A stretch of 64,000 bases of DNA from Pseudobacteriovorax antillogorgiicola (GCA_945862295.1 CAMAXT010000004.1:1-64000), one strand, 5' to 3'. Counted from the first letter of the stretch, positions 17,351-27,297 are shown. The notes: generated from the letters alone by a model not told the origin. Numbers and translations: made by a program.

Positions 17351-18877
17351 TTATTTAACTCCTGCAGGCGACTGCGCTGCTGCTGTTTCATCTGCTTTTG
17401 ATGCGAACCAGATATCCGCCATGCGACCAACCGAGCCGTCAGTAAATTCAAACGAACTCACTAGGCGCACTTCATTCATCTCAACCATAAAGAATTTGTC
17501 TTGGTTTCCCGACTTAGTGTAAGCCAAACTTAACGATTTGAGACCGGCCGTGCTTAGGTCTTTAAGTTCATTCTTCTCAGACACACCGTTGCGATTAATG
17601 TCAACCCAAAGGCGCAGCTTGCCAAAAATCTCGTCTTTGCTATCGATGCGACCGTCTTGATTTTGATCGTATTGAGCAAGCGCTTGGTAGCCGTTTTGGA
17701 AGTTAGTAAAGTGATTATTCTTGGCGTCCGTTAATGCGTGAGAGTTCTCACCAAAAAGTTCGCTACCAGAATCAATCGCGCCGTTCTGATTCACATCAAG
17801 AACTAAAAGTGCGTCGCTTGTGGTCCAGCCAGTTCTGACTTTCTTGCCATCAGCATTGATGTCAAAGCGAACCGGGGTTTTTTCCTGCCATACGTTGCTT
17901 AGATCGAATTTTTCGTTTTTATTGATATCAAGGACAAGAGGTGAGTTGTAGTCGGCATAGCCACGAGCATTACTTCCGCAAACTGAAGCTTGCAGTGGGT
18001 GAGCGAAACTCAAACCGCCAGCAACGTTTTCACCTTGAAGACCCATGCCGTTCATGTAGCCCGCTTGGTTATCGATTTCGATTTGCGCATTTGCACTAAC
18101 ACTGAAATTAACAGTACGATCATACCAGAATGCTGGGCGCGCCTGATCGCCACCACGATTTACTTTTTGACAAGTTAGGGAGTCACCTGCACCGCCAGCT
18201 CCAACGAGACAGATCGAGAGCGTGCCCTGTTGCTGTCCGCTTAACTGACCGGACTCAACTTGCGGTGAGACATAGGTCAAACTAACGTTCATTTTCACAA
18301 CCGGGTAAGCCATGCTCGCAAGGCTTTCGCCTTTGCATGCAGCATAGACAGTCATCGGTCCAGCAGCGACTACGGCACCAGCAGATGATTTTAGAATCGC
18401 CCAGCTACCTGGCTCAGTTGCATGCGCGCGGTGTTCCATATTAACGAATGGAACTGCTTTGAATCTTAGATTGCCAAGATCCTTGCCAATTGTTGGCGGT
18501 ACAACCGCTGGTGGTGTCTGCGGAACGATCGGTGGTTGCGGCTGAACAACAACTGGGTCTGGTGTCGGTGTTACAACCGGATCGGGCTTAGCCGGAGGCG
18601 GTGTCGTTGTAATAACAACATCATTGTTAGTTTCTGGTTTAACTTCAGGTTTTTCTTCAGGCTTCTGAGTTGGTTTTTCAGCTTCTTCGCCTTCTTTTTC
18701 CTCACAGAGAGATTCACCCTCTTTGGCTGGTTTCTTACCTGGTTTCTTTTCCTCGGTTTGAGTTTTCTTTTCTACTCTCTGACTTCCACCGGAGAAACCC
18801 CCAGAGTTACAGGAAGCGGTCAAAAGTAGAGAACTCGCGGCGCCAGATATCAGCAATAAGCGGACAAGCGTTACCAT
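17351..18877 (-). CDS. Exported lipoprotein with EF-hand/dockerin-like calcium-binding repeats
   Basis: LLLTASCNSGG lipobox; K/E and P-rich linker; DINKNEKFD, DINADGKK, DVNQNGAIDSGSELFG, DQNQDGRIDSKDEIFG, DINRNGVSEKNEL. Confidence 0.75.
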   Translation of the reverse strand: MVTLVRLLLISGAASSLLLTASCNSGGFSGGSQRVEKKTQTEEKKPGKKPAKEGESLCEEKEGEEAEKPTQKPEEKPEVKPETNNDVVITTTPPPAKPDPVVTPTPDPVVVQPQPPIVPQTPPAVVPPTIGKDLGNLRFKAVPFVNMEHRAHATEPGSWAILKSSAGAVVAAGPMTVYAACKGESLASMAYPVVKMNVSLTYVSPQVESGQLSGQQQGTLSICLVGAGGAGDSLTCQKVNRGGDQARPAFWYDRTVNFSVSANAQIEIDNQAGYMNGMGLQGENVAGGLSFAHPLQASVCGSNARGYADYNSPLVLDINKNEKFDLSNVWQEKTPVRFDINADGKKVRTGWTTSDALLVLDVNQNGAIDSGSELFGENSHALTDAKNNHFTNFQNGYQALAQYDQNQDGRIDSKDEIFGKLRLWVDINRNGVSEKNELKDLSTAGLKSLSLAYTKSGNQDKFFMVEMNEVRLVSSFEFTDGSVGRMADIWFASKADETAAAQSPAGVK

Positions 18878-19038
18878 GTGTCATCCTTAGAAAAGAAAGT
18901 CGGACCTGATATGTGTTTTGATCAAGGTCCTTATCGGCTAGATGATGCGTTTAATTGAACTATTTTTCTAATTTACTGTTTTCTATGATGTAAATCCCTG
19001 ATTTTAAAGGGCTAGGTCGGAAAGAGTGCTGCCGATTT

Positions 19039-20250
19039 TTACCCGGCTTTCGCCAGCTTGGGTGTCTTTGGAAAGTAAGCAAATAGGACGGCCTTTTCTG
19101 ATTCCATGGTGTAGCTTTTGACAAGGACACGAAGGAAATCAGTCGCTAACGACTCAAACTTTTCTTCGGCGCCTTCTTCCGCGAGAAGCCCCGCAAGTAA
19201 TGCAGATATTTTAGATAAGTTTTCGAACGAGTGAACAATATGTTCAATACGTTGAGCGATAACGTCTTCAATTGAAAGCTCGCCCATCATATCCATGATG
19301 GATTGGCCGATGGTGTTGCAGATATCGGAGAGATTGTCTGCATTGGACTTGAAAGCAGCAGATTCAACGACTTTTACTTTATCTAGTTCCTGCATCGAGG
19401 TAGCAACGAAACTATCGCCACTCTTTCCCTTTACAAGAGCGGAATTTGCCCTGCTTTTGTTGTAATCCAAAAGCATATTCATTGCCATAACACTATCGGT
19501 CGCCGTTGCTACGCTGTCCGAAACTTGACGTCGAACCTCGTTTAGCTGCATTGCCAGCATTGAAAGGTACCGTGTAATGAAGACTGAAAAACCGCCATTG
19601 CCTTGGTCGGTAAGCTTGATGTCTTTATAGAACTGATTGAACACTTCGACTTCACCCGTCGACGTGAGTCGAGCGTGCGTCCAGGTTTTAAGTTCATGTT
19701 CAAGGTCGTGAACATGCTCAGGCGTCAGGCCTTCTACTTTCATGTTTATGAGCTTACTCAAGCAAACGGTAAATTCACGCAAACCTTCGCCGACGTTGGT
19801 CAGTCTTTGTCCGACAACATCTTCAATAGAAAGCGATCCCATCAGAGCTACCAAAGGATCTATAGTCTGCTTTGCTAAGAAGTAGATCGATTCTTTCTCT
19901 TTGGCAAACTTTCCCCCGAGCCGATTTTTCATGTCATCTTCCGCATCGGTTTCAATTACCATTTTGGCTTGTGCCGCAGCAAAAATATCGTCAATAGACG
20001 ACTGAATGTCATTCATTGCTTTGCTTCGGTCTTTGTCGGGATTTAGATGGGTTGAAAGAAGCTCGGCTTCAGACTCGGCGCTGGCTTTGTCAAGGAGTTG
20101 ATTGACAACAGTTACGGTATCCATAACTGAAATAACTGCCTTCTCCATGTTAACTTTGACGGAGTCCAGTTGCTTGCCCGTCATGCGCGCAAACTTTATG
20201 TAGAATTCCATAACATCGAGTAAGGACGATGATCCTCTTTTATTCTGCAT
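19039..20250 (-). CDS. Coiled-coil protein with two CheZ-like helical motifs
   Basis: Internal duplication: LMGSLSIEDVVGQRLTNVGEGLREF and MMGELSIEDVIAQRIEHIVHSFENL resemble the CheZ phosphatase helix (QDLTGQ); downstream of a CheY. Confidence 0.5.
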   Translation of the reverse strand: MQNKRGSSSLLDVMEFYIKFARMTGKQLDSVKVNMEKAVISVMDTVTVVNQLLDKASAESEAELLSTHLNPDKDRSKAMNDIQSSIDDIFAAAQAKMVIETDAEDDMKNRLGGKFAKEKESIYFLAKQTIDPLVALMGSLSIEDVVGQRLTNVGEGLREFTVCLSKLINMKVEGLTPEHVHDLEHELKTWTHARLTSTGEVEVFNQFYKDIKLTDQGNGGFSVFITRYLSMLAMQLNEVRRQVSDSVATATDSVMAMNMLLDYNKSRANSALVKGKSGDSFVATSMQELDKVKVVESAAFKSNADNLSDICNTIGQSIMDMMGELSIEDVIAQRIEHIVHSFENLSKISALLAGLLAEEGAEEKFESLATDFLRVLVKSYTMESEKAVLFAYFPKTPKLAKAG

Positions 20251-20295
20251 GCTCTTCTTTGCTCCAAAAGGGCCTACGGCGACAGTAAAAGAAAC

Positions 20296-20661
20296 TCAAG
20301 TTGTCAATTTTTGCACTACCGCTATCAGTTGCTCTGGCTTGAAAGGCTTGACCAACCAACCTTTTGCGCCAGCGCTTTTTGCACGGGCTAAAAGCTCCGC
20401 TGCACCTTCTGTGGTAAGCATGACGACTGGGACATGGTTGATGGTGCCATCTTTTTGTATCGCTTCTAGCATCTCGAGACCGTTCATATTGGGCATGTTG
20501 ACGTCGCTAACGACCATTGAAATATCTGGATGGGATTTTAAAGCTTCGATTCCTTTTAGTCCGCCTTCGGCTTCAACGACAGTGTGTCCGCCTTTGGTGA
20601 GGGTAAAGGACACCTGCTGGCGAATAGTGCGGCTATCATCAACAATTAATATCTTGGCCAT
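20296..20661 (-). CDS. cheY: CheY-like response regulator
   Basis: MAKILIVDDSRTIRQQVSFTL...VVSDVNMPNMNGLEML...PVVMLTTEG...AKGWLVKPFKPEQL. Confidence 0.9.
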   Translation of the reverse strand: MAKILIVDDSRTIRQQVSFTLTKGGHTVVEAEGGLKGIEALKSHPDISMVVSDVNMPNMNGLEMLEAIQKDGTINHVPVVMLTTEGAAELLARAKSAGAKGWLVKPFKPEQLIAVVQKLTT

Positions 20662-20931
20662 GGAAAGAACCCCTTTTAAAATTCTCCCCGACAATCGGTA
20701 GGCCTAGCTAAATCTTTAATAAATCTGGTCACCCGAGGCGTAACTAACCGATTGATATAGGAAAGAATTTTTCGTCCCCAGGATAGATCCTCAATGTGGG
20801 CTTCTTAGGGTTAGAGAACGGCACAAAAAAGGCAAAAGGTGCAGTAATGATTGACACCCGCTGCCCCCTGTTCCAATCTAGCGTTGCAGCTGAATATAGC
20901 CAAAAGACGATCCCTATAGCTGGAGAGCATA

Positions 20932-21981
20932 ATGAACGAAGTCGCAAATCCTGTCGGTTTAAGAGGCATCGAATTCCTAGAATTTTCCTCGCCTCAAGGA
21001 AAAGCACTCGACAACCTTTTTACTGAGTTTGGCTTCAGCCGTACCATGAAGCACAAGTCGCGCTCTGTAGATTTGTTTCAACAAAACCAAATCAACTTTC
21101 TCGTCAATGTTGAGAAAGGTTCGTTCTCCGAAGCGTTTCACAAATCACATGGTCCATGCGTATCGGCCATGGGTTGGAAAGTCGCAAACTCGGAAGCTGC
21201 ATTTAAAGAAGCTGTTAAACGCGGGGCGAAACCTGCAACGAAAAAAGACTACTCGCTGGAAAGTGGCAAAGAGATTCCAGCTATTTTCGGTATCGGCGAT
21301 AGTTTGATCTATTTCATCGACGAGTCGAACAGCAAGTCCCTGTATGAAAAAATGGGGTTTCAAAAACACCCTCAACAAAATACGGTCCAGAACAAAGGCT
21401 TTCAGTTTGTTGATCACCTGACAAATAATGTCGAAAAAGGCACAATGGCCCGGTGGGCGGATTTCTATAAAAATGTTTTTGGATTTTATGAGATCAAGTA
21501 CTTTGATATTCGTGGTGCAAAGACCGGTTTGACATCTTACGCTCTGCGCTCACCTTGCAGCACCTTCTGTATCCCAATCAACGAAGGTACTGAAGACAAG
21601 TCGCAGATCAACGAGTATCTACGTGAGTACAAAGGACCCGGTGTTCAACACATCGCGTTCTCAACAGAAGATATCATCAAGTCAGTTGCGTCACTGCAAG
21701 CTGGTCCGATCGAAACTCTCGATATCGACAATGAGTATTATCAAGAAGTATTCAACCGTGTGCCGAACGTTTTAGAAGATCACAAGAAGTTGAAAGATTT
21801 AAATATCTTGATTGATGGCGATGACGAAGGTTACCTGCTGCAGATTTTTACAAAGAATATTATCGGTCCGATTTTTATTGAGATCATTCAGCGGAAGAAC
21901 CACCACGCGTTTGGTGAAGGGAACTTTGGGGCGTTGTTTAGATCGATTGAGAGGGATCAGGAAAGGCGAGGGGTTTTGTAG
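20932..21981 (+). CDS. hpd: 4-hydroxyphenylpyruvate dioxygenase
   Basis: GPGVQHIAFSTEDI...EGYLLQIFTKNIIGPIFIEIIQRKNHHAFGEGNFGALFRSIERDQERRGVL. Confidence 0.95.
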   Translation: MNEVANPVGLRGIEFLEFSSPQGKALDNLFTEFGFSRTMKHKSRSVDLFQQNQINFLVNVEKGSFSEAFHKSHGPCVSAMGWKVANSEAAFKEAVKRGAKPATKKDYSLESGKEIPAIFGIGDSLIYFIDESNSKSLYEKMGFQKHPQQNTVQNKGFQFVDHLTNNVEKGTMARWADFYKNVFGFYEIKYFDIRGAKTGLTSYALRSPCSTFCIPINEGTEDKSQINEYLREYKGPGVQHIAFSTEDIIKSVASLQAGPIETLDIDNEYYQEVFNRVPNVLEDHKKLKDLNILIDGDDEGYLLQIFTKNIIGPIFIEIIQRKNHHAFGEGNFGALFRSIERDQERRGVL

Positions 21982-22016
21982 TTTGTGAGTGGTGAATGGA
22001 ATATTATTTTTTAGGT

Positions 22017-22047
22017 AAAAAAAACCCAGCTTTTGTCTGGGTTTTTT
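22017..22047. terminator. Bidirectional intrinsic terminator
   Basis: aaaaaaaACCCAGcttttgtCTGGGTtttttt between convergent hpd and DUF2156 gene. Confidence 0.85.
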
Positions 22048-22077
22048 GTTTGTCGAAATAGGTTTGTCGTTTTTGAG

Positions 22078-23070
22078 TTAGGAAGCTTGTTTGTGGCGGA
22101 CGGTGAATTTGGGGAGGAGTTTTATTGGGCGGTAACTCATTTTGGTGAAGCTTAGGTTTGGGATGCCCCAGTCGTCGCCGGCGTTGCATTCGTGGAAACC
22201 TTGCCAGGCGCTGCGGCAGAATTCTGAGAAGAGGAATTGCGGGCAGCCGGGATAATCGGGATCGGTTTTTTCGATAAGGATTGAGGCTTGGGTTGGGGTT
22301 AGTGCTTCGCCGAAGGTGAAACCGATTAGTTTTTGATCGACGTAAACTACCATGCCGGAGAGGCCGAGTTCTTTCCAATGATCGAGAGCTAATTTGACGG
22401 CGTGGAAGTCACGACCGACGAGTTCTGATAAGGCGACGTTGCTTTTGTTACAGGCGTCTTGATCCTGGGTACGGCGGTGGTCGGCCCAGTCTTGCAGTAA
22501 TTTTAAACAATCGTCTTTGAAACGGTCTTCGTAGATGTGAGAGGTATGCTGAGGAAAGTCTCGCATGAATTTGGTCTTGGCGTGTCTTTTCGATTTCAAA
22601 CTACTACCAGTTAGCTCAATCATGGCTTTGGTATCATACACATAGTCTGTGCCTGACGGCACTAACTCGAGAGAATCCTGCAGCTGGTCAAACAACTCTT
22701 TAAACGCATCCGGAACATAATCGATTATTGACATTGTTTTACCGCGACGCGAGTGATTCCAGCTGTCCATGACTTCAAACACAAAGCGAACGACATTGGC
22801 AAAATCATTTCCATTCGCGTCTGGAGATTTCAGTGGCGGAATCAAAAGTGTCATCTCGTCGTTATCGCCGAGAAAAATGCAAAGATACTCTTTAAAAACA
22901 GTCCAGTGCACGTTCGAGGGTTTACCCCACATGAACCAAGATGCGAATGAGTGCTCTGCCAAAGGTTGGCTTATTTGATCTGAGAATTTTTTAAGAAGAA
23001 AACGGTCGCTAAGTTCTAATGGCTTTAAGTTGAAACGGGCGACAAATTCGCGGTCCATACGCTGAGACAC
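22078..23070 (-). CDS. DUF2156 (phosphatidylglycerol lysyltransferase C-terminal-like, GNAT fold) protein
   Basis: FNLKPLELSDRFLLKKFSDQISQPLAEHSFASWFMWGKPSNVHWTVFKEYLCIFLG; GMVVYVDQKLIGFTFGEAL. Confidence 0.7.
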   Translation of the reverse strand: MSQRMDREFVARFNLKPLELSDRFLLKKFSDQISQPLAEHSFASWFMWGKPSNVHWTVFKEYLCIFLGDNDEMTLLIPPLKSPDANGNDFANVVRFVFEVMDSWNHSRRGKTMSIIDYVPDAFKELFDQLQDSLELVPSGTDYVYDTKAMIELTGSSLKSKRHAKTKFMRDFPQHTSHIYEDRFKDDCLKLLQDWADHRRTQDQDACNKSNVALSELVGRDFHAVKLALDHWKELGLSGMVVYVDQKLIGFTFGEALTPTQASILIEKTDPDYPGCPQFLFSEFCRSAWQGFHECNAGDDWGIPNLSFTKMSYRPIKLLPKFTVRHKQAS

Positions 23071-23259
23071 TCCAAATATGTGGATAGAAAAATCATAGAA
23101 GTGGAAGTAGAGGTCGTGCTTCTATTTTACCTTAGGCTATGAAGGATGCATATAGCGTGCCATTAAGGGGTCGACAATCCTACACAAGTAGCTCCCTTTA
23201 GATCTTTGTGATAAACCTATTGGCGTAGGTAGGCAAAAAAAGCCGTGAAGGAGCTAAAA

Positions 23260-23443
23260 ATGAAACTACTCGGGATAGTCGGTAGCTTGCGCAAAGATTC
23301 TGTTAATAAAAAAGCAATGAAGGCCTTTCAGGAAGAATTACCGGCCGGTTCCGAAGTGGAATATGCAGATATTAGTCTGTCTTACTTGTAAAGAAAATGT
23401 AAAGGAAGCGCGCGACGCCTTTGAAGCGCAATGCACCAACTAA
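23260..23443 (+). pseudogene. Truncated NAD(P)H-dependent FMN reductase
   Basis: MKLLGIVGSLRKDSVNKKAMKAFQEELPAGSEVEYADISLSYL*, then out-of-frame remnant NVKEARDAFEAQ. Confidence 0.65.
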
Positions 23444-23452
23444 GGCCAATAG

Positions 23453-24262
23453 TCAAATCAACTTAGACTCACGAAAAATAGACTGAGCAAGTTCGATACG
23501 AGGGTTTTTTACCGAATCGCTAAAGAAAAGTCGGTAAAAATTCCCGCTCTCAAACGTCAATGCATTCGGCAAATCCCAGCTATCAACACTCAACATCATA
23601 CCGTCTGCGATTGTTCTTTTTTCTGCATAGGGAACATGGTAATGCCCGATGATACCGTGATCGTAACTACCAGCGTTTAAAAAACGCTCGAACCCAGATA
23701 AAATCCGCTGATGATCGAGCTTTCTGTATTTGTCCTGAGAGCGCGAAACAGACGCGTGCTTCAAAGCATATCCATCCAACCAACTACCTGGCAGACACTT
23801 AGCGATTGCCCGCGCAAATCCTGATTTAACAAGCCCGCGAAATGCTCGATATGCCTTGTCATCCGTTATGAGATCGCCATGCCCAATCTGAATTTTAATC
23901 CCTGACTTTAATAAAATTGGTCGGCTGTGAGTATTGATAATCTCAATATGATCCCACCCAAGCTCTTCCATATGGAACTCGTGGTTACCCTCGATAAAGA
24001 TTACTTTTACTCCGCGGTTTACCGCGTCTGCCAAAGCTATTCCTAGCGCTTGAAACTTCTTGCGAAAATAAGCGCTATCGCCAAAACAGAAATCAAAAAT
24101 ATCCCCATTCAAGACAAAATATTCGGTAGGTTTACGGAGTTGGGAAATCAAACCTAACAAGATCTTGCTGCGCTGGTCGTCTGGTTGACGCAGGTGGACG
24201 TCAGAGACCACCACAAGCTCAGCTGAGCCTAAACTTCCTGATTGTACTAATGATTGAGCCAT
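23453..24262 (-). CDS. LpxH-like metallophosphoesterase (UDP-2,3-diacylglucosamine diphosphatase family)
   Basis: LVVVSDVHLRQ...LNGDIFDF...FIEGNHEFHME...IGHGDLI...GIIGHYHVPYAEKR; start chosen at internal ATG. Confidence 0.8.
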   Translation of the reverse strand: MAQSLVQSGSLGSAELVVVSDVHLRQPDDQRSKILLGLISQLRKPTEYFVLNGDIFDFCFGDSAYFRKKFQALGIALADAVNRGVKVIFIEGNHEFHMEELGWDHIEIINTHSRPILLKSGIKIQIGHGDLITDDKAYRAFRGLVKSGFARAIAKCLPGSWLDGYALKHASVSRSQDKYRKLDHQRILSGFERFLNAGSYDHGIIGHYHVPYAEKRTIADGMMLSVDSWDLPNALTFESGNFYRLFFSDSVKNPRIELAQSIFRESKLI

Positions 24263-24349
24263 AAGCTGCCGATCCCAAGTTGTCTGAGAGCTTAGTTTTA
24301 CTAAAACTACGTTCAAATGAATACCGATGAAATAAGGCAGGTGGCATCC

Positions 24350-24661
24350 ATGAGTCAGACCCAAGATAAAGTCAGCGCCCTCCAGCAGGATGCGTCGCGA
24401 GTGCTCAAAGAAATCAGCGAGCTATCTGTCCGGCTTAGAGAAGTCGGCAAAGAAAAAATCAGCGAGGTCAGTGACGATACTGTCACCATGCTAAAAAAAC
24501 AGCTATCAGCATTGCAAGCTCAAGCGTCTAACCTCAGTGAAGACAGCAAAGAGCTTCTCGCTGGAATCGATAAAAACGTCCGCGCGAATCCTTATTCCTA
24601 CATTATCGGCGCGCTCGGAATCGGACTGCTCCTGGGAAAGTTGTTCCGGTCTCGGCGCTAA
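24350..24661 (+). CDS. DUF883 (ElaB/YqjD-like) membrane-anchored protein
   Basis: Long amphipathic helix then NPYSYIIGALGIGLLLGKLFRSRR. Confidence 0.8.
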   Translation: MSQTQDKVSALQQDASRVLKEISELSVRLREVGKEKISEVSDDTVTMLKKQLSALQAQASNLSEDSKELLAGIDKNVRANPYSYIIGALGIGLLLGKLFRSRR

Positions 24662-24672
24662 AAACGAATTGG

Positions 24673-24942
24673 ATGGGAGCATTAGCCTTGATTCCAGAAA
24701 TCAAGGAACGCTTCGACGCCGCGACCGTCAATGTAAAGGGAAAAGTAATCAAGGGGCTATTTGCTAAAGACGTTGCGTCGGCATTGGTCACGGGTTCTAT
24801 TTTTCTTATTCTGGCAGGAACAGCTTACGGACTAGCGCAACATGTTGACCCAGCTCTCGCAGCAGTTGCTGTTGGTGGACTCACACTTCTGGTGGTTGCC
24901 GTTCTAACTTTTTTAGCTGCAAATTCCGTTGGTAAGCGCTGA
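24673..24942 (+). CDS. Small two-TM protein (holin-like/YqjE-like)
   Basis: Two hydrophobic segments; follows the DUF883 gene. Confidence 0.55.
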   Translation: MGALALIPEIKERFDAATVNVKGKVIKGLFAKDVASALVTGSIFLILAGTAYGLAQHVDPALAAVAVGGLTLLVVAVLTFLAANSVGKR

Positions 24943-25022
24943 GCTAACGACACAACCACTTGACAATATTAAATATTTTACTCCAAACCTAACGTCTGCC
25001 CATCGTTTCCCGATATACAGTT

Positions 25023-26303
25023 ATGGGAAATCCTCGTAAAAACTTGAAGAAATTACCAGCAGTCGCTGTGATCTGTATTGCTTTCATGCAAGCAAATGCA
25101 TCGTATGCTGACGCGTTGCAGTCTATGGCCAACCAGCGCAGTAGCCTACCAGGAAGTCGAGCTGCGTTGATGGGTGGCGCGTTTACAGCTGTCGCTGACG
25201 ACTCATCCGCAAGCTTTTACAATCCAGCAGGTCTATCCCACATAAAAGAAAATCGTTTAGAACTTTCTGCAACATCATATCGCGCTTCAGAACTCGTCTA
25301 TCACGAAACCGTAAACGAAGATCCTTTTCAAGAACGAAGCGAAATGATTTATCCAAGCTTCGTTGGTGGTACAAGCAAGTTTGGTTGGCTGACACTTGGC
25401 TACTCATTCATGTCGCTCGACGCACGCAATATCTATCAGCAGGATAATTTTCAGAACATCTCGACAGTCGCCGGCGTAACCAATAGCTACAGCCGCACCT
25501 ACCAAGAGTCTTCGACATATATCTGGGCGGGTGGCAGCGCGTCTATCCGACTAAACGATAGCCTGTCGTTTGGCTCATCATTTTTCTACTACCAGCGAAA
25601 TATAAAATTTACAGCGAACGAAATCATCAGCTTAAACGGCGGCGGCATCGTCAACATCAACGATACACTAAACACCGTCAATACGGGTGCTAGCAATGTT
25701 TCGGGTGTGCTTTGGAAAAAGCCTTTATTCGCTCTTGGTTTGTCCGTTAAAACGGCAAGGGCCACGAGTGACAAGTCGACTCTACACATCGACCGTATTG
25801 AATTTTCTGAGGGCGACACCACGCCCAATCACACGTCCACGACCATTTCACATAAGGCTCTCAACGAACTCAATCCTACGACCTACAACGCCGGCATTGC
25901 TTTTAAACCAACGTCTTGGTTTCTTCTGTCGGCAGATGCGCACTTGCACGAAGGCGTCAAAAGTACTTACAAACTAGACGGCGGCCAGGACCTGCATACA
26001 ACTCTTGACTACAGCATAGGGACTGCGATCGGTGGAGAAACACTCACAGTTATGGCGGGCTATTTTACAAACAATTCGATGTTCAAAAGTCCCGATCCAA
26101 GTTTTTCTGGCCAGCCACTTTGGGTCAACTACATTGGCAAATCTTTTGGACTCAGTTGGAACTTCAGTGGCCTTCGTGGCCAGGTCGGCTATGTCTTGCA
26201 AACAGGATCTGGCAAAGCTCAGATTCGGTCAGGTGATCCTGATATTCAGAACGTCGATGGCACAGTCGAAACAGTCGTTGTCGGCGGCACCGTTCCACTC
26301 TGA
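25023..26303 (+). CDS. OMPP1/FadL/TodX family outer-membrane transport protein
   Basis: GSRAALMGGAFTAVADDSSASFYNPAGLSHIKENRLELSATSY plus beta-barrel pattern. Confidence 0.85.
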   Translation: MGNPRKNLKKLPAVAVICIAFMQANASYADALQSMANQRSSLPGSRAALMGGAFTAVADDSSASFYNPAGLSHIKENRLELSATSYRASELVYHETVNEDPFQERSEMIYPSFVGGTSKFGWLTLGYSFMSLDARNIYQQDNFQNISTVAGVTNSYSRTYQESSTYIWAGGSASIRLNDSLSFGSSFFYYQRNIKFTANEIISLNGGGIVNINDTLNTVNTGASNVSGVLWKKPLFALGLSVKTARATSDKSTLHIDRIEFSEGDTTPNHTSTTISHKALNELNPTTYNAGIAFKPTSWFLLSADAHLHEGVKSTYKLDGGQDLHTTLDYSIGTAIGGETLTVMAGYFTNNSMFKSPDPSFSGQPLWVNYIGKSFGLSWNFSGLRGQVGYVLQTGSGKAQIRSGDPDIQNVDGTVETVVVGGTVPL

Positions 26304-26315
26304 TTTTAGAATCCA
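26220..26315 (+). repeat. 3' end of fadL-like gene, parental copy of direct repeat
   Basis: cagattcggtcaggtgatcctgat...ccgttccactctgattttagaatcca; repeated at 26806-26901. Confidence 0.9.
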
Positions 26316-26431
26316 TTGTAAGTAAGCATATTCTAAAGGTAACAAAGGATAGATCCCATATATCATCCGTATGCTTTAGCGCCATCTTTCCACGAGTTAA
26401 ACAGGAAAATTAAGCCTACGAATTTCTCCAA

Positions 26432-26770
26432 CTAAGTAGGGGGGCATTCAATGAGATTGTATTTTACCTCGATTTCCAGGCTTTCAATGGTAACTTTGTG
26501 GCTATGGCTGACATATGCGGGTAGCGCTGACGAGACCCGAATCGCGGCAGATAACTTTCTCAAACCGAGCATATAGAGCAGTGATTTTATTTTGCCGATT
26601 TTTCCGGACTTGACCTCAATCGGAATGATTTGCGTTGATTTCTGGATGACGAAATCGACTTCGGCATTGCCTTTTTTTCCTTCGCGCAGCCAGTAGTGGC
26701 GTTGAGGTCTCAAGGGGGATTCATCTGGGTTCAGCAGCTATAATTACATGCAAGTGATAGTGACATTCGA
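26432..26770 (-). pseudogene. C-terminal remnant of an AAA/DUF4143-family ATPase
   Basis: LLNPDESPLRPQRHYWLREGKKGNAEVDFVIQKSTQIIPIEVKSGKIGKIKSLLYML is a DUF4143 C-terminal signature; no Walker motifs remain upstream. Confidence 0.75.
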
Positions 26771-26805
26771 AATATTTGCGCTGCCGACATTGCCACTGAC
26801 AACGT

Positions 26806-26901
26806 CAGATTCGGTCAGGTGATCCGGATAACCAGAACGTCGATGGCACAGTCGAAACCGTCGTTGTTGGCGGCACCGTTCCACTCTGATTTTAGAATCC
26901 A
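26806..26901 (+). repeat. Duplicated 3' end of the fadL-like gene
   Basis: About 5 mismatches in 96 bp relative to 26220-26315 (by eye). Confidence 0.9.
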
Positions 26902-27054
26902 ATAAAAACAGTGGGTTGCCAATAAAATTCTGTTAATTTTTGACAAAGCTGCTCGCATTTTGAATCATGTTGCAAATTAGCGATGTTTCTGGTCTTTTAT
27001 GGTCGCCGCAAAAAAGGCAGAATTCATAAAAATGAACCGACTTGGAGGTCATTC

Positions 27055-27297
27055 ATGTCAGTTTCCGTTGAGGAAAAAGTCAAACAAATCGTTGTCAATC
27101 AACTTGGCGTTGAAGAGAGCGCTGTTGTTGGCAAAGCTAAATTCATCGAAGATCTCGGTGCGGATTCGCTTGATATCGTAGAGCTCGTGATGGCGATGGA
27201 AGAAGCATTTAATGTTGATATCCCAGACGAAGAAGCTGAAAACATCAGGACTGTGGATGATGCAATCTCCTTCATCAAAAGAACTGAAGACGCCTGA
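27055..27297 (+). CDS. acpP: Acyl carrier protein
   Basis: [67 protein letters not shown]. Confidence 0.97.
   Translation: MSVSVEEKVKQIVVNQLGVEESAVVGKAKFIEDLGADSLDIVELVMAMEEAFNVDIPDEEAENIRTVDDAISFIKRTEDA

Noticed and set aside
22004-22378. 124-aa reverse ORF
   Set aside because: Out-of-frame shadow of the DUF2156 gene; runs through the terminator; extremely R/P/N-rich.
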